Shown here: piece after piece, positions 25,030 through 33,600 of the stretch
Position numbering within the stretch: position 1 is the first letter of the stretch
Layout of the letters: every line of letters begins with the position of its first letter
Origin: CAZEWZ01 sp964516765
GTDB taxonomy: Bacteria; Bacteroidota; Bacteroidia; Flavobacteriales; UBA7430
Length of the DNA: 36,657 bases
Direction: 5' to 3'
Assembly (NCBI GenBank): GCA_964516765.1
Contig: CAZEWZ010000016.1
Coordinates: 1 to 36,657, forward strand
The notes under the pieces: generated by a model
Seen by the model: the letters and a program-made list of their open reading frames with translations, nothing else
Told to the model about the DNA's origin: nothing
The model's database searches: none
Position numbers and translations under genes: made by a program

Positions 25030-26361
25030 ATGAAGAAGTTGTTGAAAAATGCCCAGATAGTCAATGAGGGTAAAGTTGTTCAAGCCGATGTGTTGATTCA
25101 CGGTAATAAGATTGCGAAAATTGCCCCTCATATTTCAGATTCCCAAGCAGAGGTTTTTGATTTAGAAGGATTATACCTTTTACCAGGATTGATTGATGAC
25201 CAAGTTCATTTTCGGGAACCCGGATTGACTCACAAAGGAAGTATTTATTCCGAATCAAGGGCAGCTGTAGCGGGAGGAATCACCTCTTATATGGAAATGC
25301 CAAATACCCAACCTCAAGCCTTGACCCAAAACTTGCTAGAGGATAAATATCAGATAGGCGCGAAAGACTCTTTGGCGAATTATTCTTTTTTTATGGGGGC
25401 ATCAAATGAAAATATAGAAGAAGTCCTTAAGACTGATCCAAAAAATGTAGCAGGCATAAAAATTTTCATGGGATCTTCAACAGGTAATATGTTGGTTGAT
25501 AACAAAGAAGTACTTAATCTAATATTTTCTAAATGCGACATGCTCATTGCGGTTCATTGCGAAGACGAAGAAACCATTCGAAGGAATTCAGAAAAAATGA
25601 AAGCGGAGCACGGCGAGAACCTTCCGATACATTTTCACCCTGTAATTCGAAGTGCAGAGGCTTGCTATATATCTTCCTCTATGGCCGTTGATCTTGCAAA
25701 AGAGCATGGTACAAGACTACATATCTTACATATTTCTTCTGCTCAAGAGACGGCTCTTTTTAGCAATAACATTCCTCTTTCAGAAAAGAGAATCACTGCA
25801 GAGGCCTGTATTCATCACTTGTGGTTTGACGATTCAGATTATAAGAAGAAAGGAACATTTATTAAATGGAACCCAGCTGTAAAATCCATAGAAGATAAAA
25901 AAGGTGTGTGGAAAGCCTTACTAGAAGACAGAATTGATGTGATTGCGACAGATCATGCCCCCCACACCAAAGAAGAAAAGAATCAGAGTTATTTTAATGC
26001 TCCTTCTGGCGGACCAATGGTTCAGCACGCACTTCCAGCCATGTTAGAGTTTTATCATAAAGGTAAGGTGAGCTTAACATGGATAGTTCAAAAAATGTGT
26101 CATGCACCAGCAGTATGTTTTCAAATGCAAGACAGAGGCTATATAAGAGAAGGGTATTACGCAGATATGGTTGTCATTGATTTAGATGCTCCATGGAAAG
26201 TAGCACAAAACAATATTCTTTATCATTGCGCGTGGTCTCCATTTGAGGGTCAAGTTTTTCAATCACGAGTTTCCAAAACTTTTGTCAATGGAAACTTAGT
26301 TTATAATCAAGGGAACTTAGATGATTCATATCGAGGGATGCGTCTCAAATTTAATCGCTGA
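25030..26361 (+). CDS. pyrC: Dihydroorotase
   Basis: Dihydroorotase closes N-carbamoyl-aspartate to dihydroorotate in pyrimidine synthesis. The amidohydrolase barrel shows DDQVHFREPGLTHKGSIYSE near residue 57, AGGITSYMEMPNT, AGIKIFMGSSTGNMLVD (the lysine expected to be carboxylated), AVHCEDEETIRR, RLHILHISSAQE and IDVIATDHAPHTKEEK. The first metal motif, normally His-x-His, reads Gln-Val-His, so one ligand is replaced. The other ligands are in place. The length is 443 residues. Its TGA overlaps the ATG of the next gene by one base, which indicates coupling to the DUF4296 lipoprotein. An active dihydroorotase is the best call; a related amidohydrolase is the alternative. Confidence 0.9.
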   Translation: MKKLLKNAQIVNEGKVVQADVLIHGNKIAKIAPHISDSQAEVFDLEGLYLLPGLIDDQVHFREPGLTHKGSIYSESRAAVAGGITSYMEMPNTQPQALTQNLLEDKYQIGAKDSLANYSFFMGASNENIEEVLKTDPKNVAGIKIFMGSSTGNMLVDNKEVLNLIFSKCDMLIAVHCEDEETIRRNSEKMKAEHGENLPIHFHPVIRSAEACYISSSMAVDLAKEHGTRLHILHISSAQETALFSNNIPLSEKRITAEACIHHLWFDDSDYKKKGTFIKWNPAVKSIEDKKGVWKALLEDRIDVIATDHAPHTKEEKNQSYFNAPSGGPMVQHALPAMLEFYHKGKVSLTWIVQKMCHAPAVCFQMQDRGYIREGYYADMVVIDLDAPWKVAQNNILYHCAWSPFEGQVFQSRVSKTFVNGNLVYNQGNLDDSYRGMRLKFNR

Positions 26362-26699
26362 TGAAAAGTAATATTCTCTTAATCTTCATATGCTTTTTTA
26401 TTTCGTGCTCAAATAGAGGACCAGAAACCGAACAACTTATTCTCAATGAAGCTCTAATGATTGATGCACTTGTGGAGGTGCATCTATTGGAAGCTGCTTT
26501 TGAAACGAAAATCACAGAAGAAATACGATCTGGAAATTTTACTATAGAAGACTATTATCAAGCACTTTTTGATAGTCAATCTTATTCTAGGCAAGAATTC
26601 AAACAGAGCTTCATAAGCTATTCTAGAGACCCAAAAACAATGGAAAGACTCCTAGATTCTGTTTTGATAAAAATTAAAATGCTTGAATTGCCCCAATAA
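26361..26699 (+). CDS. DUF4296 family lipoprotein
   Basis: This is a short (112 residues) predicted lipoprotein. Residues 1-16 form a lipoprotein signal (ILLIFICFFISCSN) with Cys16 as the lipidated residue. The rest is predicted helical, with MIDALVEVHLLEAAFETKI near residue 33, the DUF4296 signature, and a regular pattern YYQALFDSQSYSRQEFKQS. The function is not known. The ATG overlaps the pyrC stop (TGATG), so both are translated together. From memory, this pairing recurs in Bacteroidota. Confidence 0.8.
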   Translation: MKSNILLIFICFFISCSNRGPETEQLILNEALMIDALVEVHLLEAAFETKITEEIRSGNFTIEDYYQALFDSQSYSRQEFKQSFISYSRDPKTMERLLDSVLIKIKMLELPQ

Positions 26700-26712
26700 T
26701 TTTTTTTGAACC

Positions 26713-27723
26713 TTAGGAATGGTCTTTTATAAACCGAGTGGAAACTTCTTGGCAGCTTTGATGAATTAATTGGAATGAGAATGGAATACTCTCTAAAATT
26801 TTTTTATTGCTATAGGATGTTTTTTTTGTTCCTGATTTCAACAATTCGTTACTCAGCTGAGCTTCTTTTCCAGAGAAAAAAGTCATAAAATTTTGAATTC
26901 CATATGCCAAAATCATAATGAAGCGATTTGCAATCCATCTTGGCTTGGGTTTGCTCAAGGAATCTGCAATATGACCTAATACCTGTTTGTAAGAAAGATT
27001 TTCGGAACTAATAATAAACCGCTCTGACGTTACTTTACTTTCCATGAGATCTATCATTAGATAGGCTACATCTTTAACGTCAACAAAACCAGTACCTCCC
27101 GGAGTATAAAATCGGAGACCCTTCCAAACTAGATCAAACATTCTTGCAGAACTCTTATCCCAATTTCCTGGGCCCAAGATGACCGAGGGATTTACGATTA
27201 CTGCATTTAATCCCTCTTCTATTCCCCTCCAAATCTCTAATTCACCTTGATATTTACTCATGGCGTAGGAGCTGTTTTCTGGACTATCCGCCCAGAGAGT
27301 TTGTTCAGTTGCCTCACCCCCATCAAGAGTTTTACCTATTGCAGCAACTGAGGAAACATGGCATAATTTTTCTATCCCATGGTGAAGACACAAATCGACT
27401 ATATTTTTAGTTCCTTCAACATTTGTTTGGAATAAGATGTTTTCATGTTTTTTAGAAAAGCTAATTTTTGCAGCACAGTGGTATACTTTTTTTACTCCAG
27501 AGAATGCTGAGTCTAATTGGTGCTCATCCAAAAGATCAGCATTCACCCATTCCACCTTAGAAAGTAATCTTTTTGGTTGGTCTGAATAGAATGAAAACAC
27601 TTTTAACACATCTTCAATGTTGCTGTTTTCACGCTTTATTGCTCGAATTTTATTATCCGTTAGGCACAATTGATAAAGGACATGAGAACCCAACATTCCA
27701 CTTGCTCCCGTGATTAAAATCAT
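26713..27723 (-). CDS. NAD-dependent epimerase/dehydratase family protein (extended SDR)
   Basis: This is a Rossmann-fold oxidoreductase acting on a sugar nucleotide or a dihydroflavonol/steroid-like substrate; the substrate is not evident. ILITGASGMLGSHVLYQL is the cofactor loop, NADLLDEHQLDSAF the adenine-binding Asp, KVYHCAAKISFS the NNAG-equivalent, HVSSVAAIG the Ser, and YAMSKYQGELE the Tyr-x3-Lys pair. VIVNPSVILGPGNWD follows as in dihydroflavonol-reductase-like proteins. The length is 336 residues. It converges on the DUF4296 gene and diverges from tyrS. A TATCTTTG box lies only 5 bp before its ATG (27735-27728), which would give a nearly leaderless transcript if used. Confidence 0.85.
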   Translation of the reverse strand: MILITGASGMLGSHVLYQLCLTDNKIRAIKRENSNIEDVLKVFSFYSDQPKRLLSKVEWVNADLLDEHQLDSAFSGVKKVYHCAAKISFSKKHENILFQTNVEGTKNIVDLCLHHGIEKLCHVSSVAAIGKTLDGGEATEQTLWADSPENSSYAMSKYQGELEIWRGIEEGLNAVIVNPSVILGPGNWDKSSARMFDLVWKGLRFYTPGGTGFVDVKDVAYLMIDLMESKVTSERFIISSENLSYKQVLGHIADSLSKPKPRWIANRFIMILAYGIQNFMTFFSGKEAQLSNELLKSGTKKTSYSNKKILESIPFSFQLIHQSCQEVSTRFIKDHS

Positions 27724-27799
27724 GCTTCAAAGATATGCTAATTGTAGGTTTTTTATATAGAAAAAAGGGCTATTTTTACTTAGTAAAAAATGACCCATT

Positions 27800-29074
27800 A
27801 TGAACTTTGTTGAAGAAATGAAATGGAGAGGCATGATTCATGATATTATGCCGGGAACTGAAGAACAATTGCAAAAAGAAATGACCTCTGCTTATATAGG
27901 GTTTGACCCTACAGCCGACTCTTTGCATATCGGAAGTTTAGTTCAGATTATGACACTTGTTCATCTTCAAAAAGCTGGTCACAAGCCATTTGCCTTGGTT
28001 GGAGGTGCTACTGGGATGGTCGGGGATCCCTCCGGAAAGTCTAAAGAAAGAAACTTGTTATCTGCGGATATTTTAGAGATGAACCTTAAGGGTGTTAAAA
28101 AACAATTATCTCGATTTCTAGATTTTGATTGTGGAGATAATGCTGCTGAGATTGTCAATAACTACGATTGGTTTAAAGAAATTAATTTTCTTGATTTTAT
28201 TCGTGATGTAGGGAAACATATTGGTATTAATTACATGATGGCGAAAGATTCGGTTAAGTCCCGCTTAGAATCAGGAATGTCGTTTACTGAGTTTACTTAC
28301 CAACTTGTTCAGGGCTACGATTTTTATCATTTATACATTAAAAATAACTGCAAACTTCAATTGGGGGGATCTGATCAGTGGGGGAACATTGTTACCGGGA
28401 CTGAACTTATTCGAAGAAAGGCCCGTGGCGAAGCATTTGCCATGACCACCCCACTTATTAAGAAAGCAGACGGAACTAAGTTTGGTAAATCAGAAGGAGG
28501 GAATGTCTGGCTTGATGCAGAACGAACATCTCCTTACAAATTTTACCAATATTGGTTAAATTCTTCCGACGAGGATGCCAAGTCTTATATTAAAATATTC
28601 ACCCTTTTCTCTCAAGAAGAGGTTAATCAAATGATTTCGGAACATAACCAAGCCCCTCATTTACGTCTGCTTCAAAAAGCTTTAGGGAAAGATGTGACTG
28701 TCAGAGTGCATAGCCAATCAGCTTATGAACGAGCAATTTCTGCTTCGGAAATTCTTTTTGGGAAAGACACTGCAGATCAATTGAAAACTTTGAAAGAACA
28801 AGATTTACTAGATGTGTTTCAGGGTGTGCCGCAATTTGATATATCAAAATCAGATCTTCAAAAAGGATCTCATATAATAGAATTATTAGTTCAGAAAACC
28901 CAAGTTTTTTTATCCAAAAGCGAGGCAAGAAGAATGATTAAGTCCAATGCGGTGAGTGTGAATAAGATTAAAGTAACTGAGGATAAGGTGGTTAATTTAG
29001 AAGATTTGCTTAATGACAGCTATCTTCTTATTCAAAAAGGGAAAAAGAATTATGTCTTAATTAAGGCCTTTTAA
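27800..29074 (+). CDS. tyrS: Tyrosyl-tRNA synthetase
   Basis: This class I synthetase charges tRNA-Tyr. The HIGH motif takes the usual TyrRS form at residues 43-46 (DSLHIGSLV). VGGATGMVGDPSGKS and QLGGSDQWGNI are the tyrosine-binding and catalytic motifs, and KFGKS at 227-231 (DGTKFGKSEGGNVW) is the KMSKS loop. The last ~70 residues (KSEARRMIKSNAVSVNKIKV) are an S4 RNA-binding domain. The length of 424 residues is standard. A small hairpin (TTTTTAC-TTA-GTAAAAA) lies 11-27 bp before the ATG; it is too short to call a T-box. Confidence 0.97.
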   Translation: MNFVEEMKWRGMIHDIMPGTEEQLQKEMTSAYIGFDPTADSLHIGSLVQIMTLVHLQKAGHKPFALVGGATGMVGDPSGKSKERNLLSADILEMNLKGVKKQLSRFLDFDCGDNAAEIVNNYDWFKEINFLDFIRDVGKHIGINYMMAKDSVKSRLESGMSFTEFTYQLVQGYDFYHLYIKNNCKLQLGGSDQWGNIVTGTELIRRKARGEAFAMTTPLIKKADGTKFGKSEGGNVWLDAERTSPYKFYQYWLNSSDEDAKSYIKIFTLFSQEEVNQMISEHNQAPHLRLLQKALGKDVTVRVHSQSAYERAISASEILFGKDTADQLKTLKEQDLLDVFQGVPQFDISKSDLQKGSHIIELLVQKTQVFLSKSEARRMIKSNAVSVNKIKVTEDKVVNLEDLLNDSYLLIQKGKKNYVLIKAF

Positions 29075-29089
29075 ATTCTGATACTACGC

Positions 29090-30073
29090 TCAGTAAACCA
29101 TCAAATTACATCCTCTTATCTGGCTTTCATCCATTCGTCCCATAACTTCAAAGCTTCCATTTGGATGAACTTTTCCTAGATCTTGGCTTGCTAAAAAAGA
29201 GCAAGAATGAATATTAGCTAGGTCAATAATATTTAGCGCGCCGCTATTTTGTGAGGAAGAAAATGGGTCGGAAGCATCTCTGCAAAATACCTTCATCCAA
29301 GGCGGGCAATTAAATATGGGGCTATTTGTAGAGTAGGCTTGCGATAGTAATTCAGTCATGCCGTATTCAGAATGAATATTATTTACTTGAAAGCCCTGAC
29401 AAAGTTTTTCATGTAATTCTTCTCTAATCATTTCCTTTCTTCTTCCTTTCATTCCCCCAGTCTCAATTACAATGGTGTGATTTAACTTTAGCTGCTTTTG
29501 TTCGATAAAGTCTAAAAGGCCAAAGCTAACGCCTATTAAAATTGATTTCTTCCCATCCTTTTCTAATTTTTTTATTTGCTGATACAGCTTATCATGATTC
29601 TTAAGATAAAAACCGTTTCCTGGTTTTGCTGATTGCTTCATTAATCGGTCACACATATATACTAAGGAGGAATCAGAGCGTTCAAGGTATGAAGGTAATA
29701 GAGCTAGAATCGTGTAGTCCTCTATTGGGCCATAAAAATGAGTGAAAGCATGAATAAAGCTTGTTTCGTAAACACTCAAATCCCAGACCAGATGAGAGCT
29801 TGTCTTACCACCTGTGCCACTACTGGTGAATGTGGCTTGATGATTAGAGCTATGGCAAGTGACTGCATGAGATTTGAAAAGTTGTATAGGAAGAAAAGGA
29901 ATGTCACATAATGATTTTACATGTGAAACTTCTAGGTCTATATTTTGAATGTACTGCTTATAAACTAAATTATTTGTAGCTTGATATTTAAATATCTCAA
30001 GAGCTATTTTTTCAAAGGATTTATTTGAATGGTGTTGAAAAATTTTGGTCTTCCAACTCATGCTATCCCGCAT
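29090..30073 (-). CDS. Stand-alone LuxE-type acyl-protein synthetase/acyltransferase
   Basis: The product resembles LuxE, the acyl-protein synthetase of the adenylate-forming (PaaK-like) group, which activates a fatty acid with ATP and takes the acyl group on itself. Visible features are FLPIQLFKSHAV, the nucleotide-loop FTSSGTGGKTSSHLV, LPSYLERSDSSLVYM, IVIETGGMKGRRKEM, HSEYGMTELLSQAYS and the C-terminal GRMDESQIRGCNLMVY. The length is 327 residues. No luxA/B/C/D genes are near, so it is not a bioluminescence set; its acyl acceptor is unknown. ATG at 30061 (MSWKTKIF) is an equally good start. It converges on tyrS with a 15-bp gap and no terminator. Confidence 0.85.
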   Translation of the reverse strand: MRDSMSWKTKIFQHHSNKSFEKIALEIFKYQATNNLVYKQYIQNIDLEVSHVKSLCDIPFLPIQLFKSHAVTCHSSNHQATFTSSGTGGKTSSHLVWDLSVYETSFIHAFTHFYGPIEDYTILALLPSYLERSDSSLVYMCDRLMKQSAKPGNGFYLKNHDKLYQQIKKLEKDGKKSILIGVSFGLLDFIEQKQLKLNHTIVIETGGMKGRRKEMIREELHEKLCQGFQVNNIHSEYGMTELLSQAYSTNSPIFNCPPWMKVFCRDASDPFSSSQNSGALNIIDLANIHSCSFLASQDLGKVHPNGSFEVMGRMDESQIRGCNLMVY

Positions 30074-30660
30074 TTTTAGCGATAATTTAGTTAATCAAAA
30101 GGAGCTAAAATCTATAAATTACCTCCCCAAATCTTTGTATCAAAGATACTCAAATGATAACAAATTCCTGTGCTAAGAAAAAAATGTATACAAGAATTTC
30201 TTATTTAGTAGAATGTTTGAAGGTTCGCTTTGCCATGTAATCAATTTGGAGATTACTTTCCTAAACTATTTATGATGGCCTTCAACTAAGCCTTAAGTCA
30301 CAAATTATATTCATTCAATCAGTATTTATAGTCGGCCAACGAATTACAATTCATATAAAATATGTGTTCACGGAGCATTGTTTTTTATGAACCTGATTTG
30401 ATGATTTTATGTGTATTATTTTTGAAAAAAGATGTCTATATTTTTTTATAAATCAAAGCATAGTATATGCTCAGATATGTATTTTTGTCATTTTTAGAAG
30501 AGATTAAATTTTGTTGAAAAACATTGTTATTTGAGATATTAGACTGCAAATTAATCCAGGCTTTAAAAAGTTTTTTATTGTGGCAAGATTATTGTAATTT
30601 GCATTACTGCGCAATTATTTTAAATCAAGCATTTACAAAACATTTTTATTTCAATATATT
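30074..30660. other. AT-rich intergenic region before the giant protease gene
   Basis: The 587 bp contain no credible reading frame on either strand. Apart from the palindrome above, two plus-strand boxes fit TAnnTTTG (TATTTTTG at 30417-30424 and at 30480-30487); neither has a TTG at 19-21 bp. If one is the protease promoter, the mRNA leader is long (about 170-235 bases). Confidence 0.4.
30131..30148 (-). promoter_or_regulatory. TATCTTTG box within a palindrome, upstream of the LuxE-type gene
   Basis: On the minus strand TATCTTTG (30148-30141) fits the -7 consensus, 68 bp before the gene's first ATG. It is embedded in the 17-bp inverted repeat ATCTTTG-TAT-CAAAGAT. No TTG is at the expected -33 distance. 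Confidence 0.35.
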
Positions 30661-33600
30661 ATGAAAAAATCCTCCACATTTTCAAGAAATTTTTTGATTC
30701 AATCATTTTCTTTATTTACTGTAGTTTTTGCAATGGGTATTAACACACTATTTGCCCAACAAAAAGTTGTTGGTGGTGTAGATGTCGATATTAAAGATTA
30801 TCCATGGCAGGTAGCCCTCACATCAAATCCGAACGGAAGTGGATTTTGTGGTGGGTCTATTATTGGTGACTCATGGGTTCTTACTGCTGCTCACTGTGTC
30901 AACAATGACAGTCCAAGTGGATTATATATTCGAGGTGGAACATCTTCCTCATTCGCTTCTGGCGGTGATTCATATTCTGTTTCCCAAATAATTATTCACC
31001 CAAACTATTCAGGAAATTCTTATGATTTTGCATTGATAGAAATCAATGGTGAATTTGAATATGGTGAAAACATGCAGAAGATTGATCTTATTGATGAATC
31101 TGAAATTGCCTTGGGGGTTCAAGATGGTGGTGTAATGTCAACTATTACAGGTTGGGGGACAACTTCTTCAGGTGGATCGTTAGCCGATGTACTTCAAATG
31201 GTTGAAGCACCTATTGTTGATAATGATGTTGCTTGTGGTTCAGATTCAGATGCTGATGGAAACTCGGGTCAATACTTTTGTTCTGAATTAGATGAGTCTA
31301 TGATTTGTGCTGGAGATCTTGTTAATGGTGGGGAAGATGCTTGTCAAGGAGATTCGGGAGGACCTTTGGTTGTAAGAAGTTCAGATAATTCCAGATGGTT
31401 ACTCATTGGAGCGACTAGTTGGGGGAACGGTTGTGCAGATGTATTATACCCGGGTGTATGGGCTAAAGTATCGCATGTATTAGATTGGATTAATGATAAC
31501 GCTGTAGTAGGTGAATTAGGTGGTCTAGTATATGGATGTACAGATTCTACTGCGATTAACTTCAACCCTGAAGCCACAGAAAATGACGAATCGTGTGAGT
31601 ATCCAGTTGATTGCAATGGCTTGTCTAATTTATTTATTCACATGTTTGATTCCTTCGGAGATGGTTGGAATGGAAATGAAATTACTTTGAATGATCAAAG
31701 TTTCACATTATTGGCTGGCTATGAAGCTACTGAAACAGTATGTGTTGATTTAACCGCAGAATGTATTGAGGTAACTTGCGATGGTGGATTATGGCAATCA
31801 GAAGTGTCTTGGGTAATTGTAGATTCAGATGGAAATGAGTTGCTTTCAGGTGGGGCTCCATTTGCTGATAGTTTCGGTGGAGATGACTGCGGTCCAGTTT
31901 ATGGATGTTTGGATATTACTGCTTTGAATTATAATGAATTAGCAAATACAGATGATGGTTCTTGCTTATATCCAGTTGCTGGATGTATGGATACTTTGGC
32001 CTTTAACTTCAACCCAGAAGCGGGAGTAGAAGATGGTTCTTGTATATATCCGGTTCCTGGATGTATGGATATTTTGGCCTTAAACTTCAACCCAGAAGCT
32101 ACAGAAAACGACGAATCGTGTGAGTATAATGATGAATGTGGCAGTCTTACCCCTGTACTAATTGAAGTAGGTGGTGGTACATGGGATTCTGAAATTAGTT
32201 GGACAATTGGCCAATATTCAGGAGTAGCCGAGAGCGTTCAAGTATGTCTTGAAGATGGTTGCCAAATCTTTAATATGTTTGATTCTTATGGGGATGGTTG
32301 GAATAACGCATCAGTAAATATAACAGGTCCTTCCGGAGAGCTTTTGTTAAATGGAACACTTGAAGGATTTACTTCTCAGGGAACACTTAGTTTTGGACTC
32401 AACACAGATGAATCTTGCGGTCCAGTTTATGGATGTTTAGATATTATTGCTTTGAATTATAATGAATTAGCAAATACAGATGATGGTTCTTGTTTATATA
32501 TTTATGGATGTATGGATACTACTGCATTAAATTACGATGCTAATTCAACTTCAGATGATGGTTCTTGTTTATATCCTGTTGCTGGTTGTATGGATACTTT
32601 GGCCTTAAACTTCAACCCAGAAGCGGTAGAAGAAGATGGTTCTTGTGAATACCCTATCAATTGTGACAGTCTTACCCCTGTACTAATTGAAGTAGGTGGT
32701 GGAACATATGATTATGAAATTAGTTGGACAATTGGCCAATATTCAGGAGTAGCCGAGAGCGTTCAAGTATGTCTTGAAGATGGTTGCCAAATCTTTAATA
32801 TGTTTGATTCTTATGGGGATGGTTGGAATAACGCATCAGTAAATATAACAGGTCCTTCCGGAGAGCTTTTGTTAAATGGAACACTTGAAGGATTTACTTC
32901 TCAGGGAACACTTAGTTTTGGACTCAACACAGATGAATCTTGCGGTCCAGTTTATGGATGTTTAGATATTATTGCTTTGAATTATAATGAATTAGCAAAT
33001 ACAGATGATGGTTCTTGTTTATATATTTATGGATGTATGGATACTACTGCATTAAATTACGATGCTAATTCAACTTCAGATGATGGTTCTTGTTTATATC
33101 CTGTTGCTGGTTGTATGGATACTTTGGCCTTAAACTTCAACCCAGAAGCGGTAGAAGAAGATGGTTCTTGTGAATACCCTATCAATTGTGATACCCTTAC
33201 AGCTATACTTATTGAAGTAGGTGGTGGTTCTTGGCAAAATGAAGTTTCTTGGCAACTTGGACCTTTCTCTGGAGTTGTTGGCTCAACTGAAGCATGTATT
33301 GAAGATGGCTGCTATGAGTTTATTATGAATGATTCATGGGGAGATGGTTGGAATGGAAATATTGTTACAATCTCTACAGATAATCAAGTTATTGTTAGTG
33401 GAACGCTTGATTCCGGATCACAAGGAGTTCTTTTATTCTCGTATAATGCAGACTGTGGTTATATTTCTGGATGTATGGAATCGGGTGCAATCAACTATAA
33501 TCCTGATGCTATTTTGGATGATGGCTCTTGTTTATATCCAATTTTTGGGTGTACAGATACACTTGCGATCAACGTAAATCTTGAAGCCACTGATGATGAC

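Noticed and set aside
27773..27789. A T-box or riboswitch before tyrS
   Set aside because: Only a 7-bp hairpin is present in a 76-bp space; there is no room or conserved sequence for a T-box.
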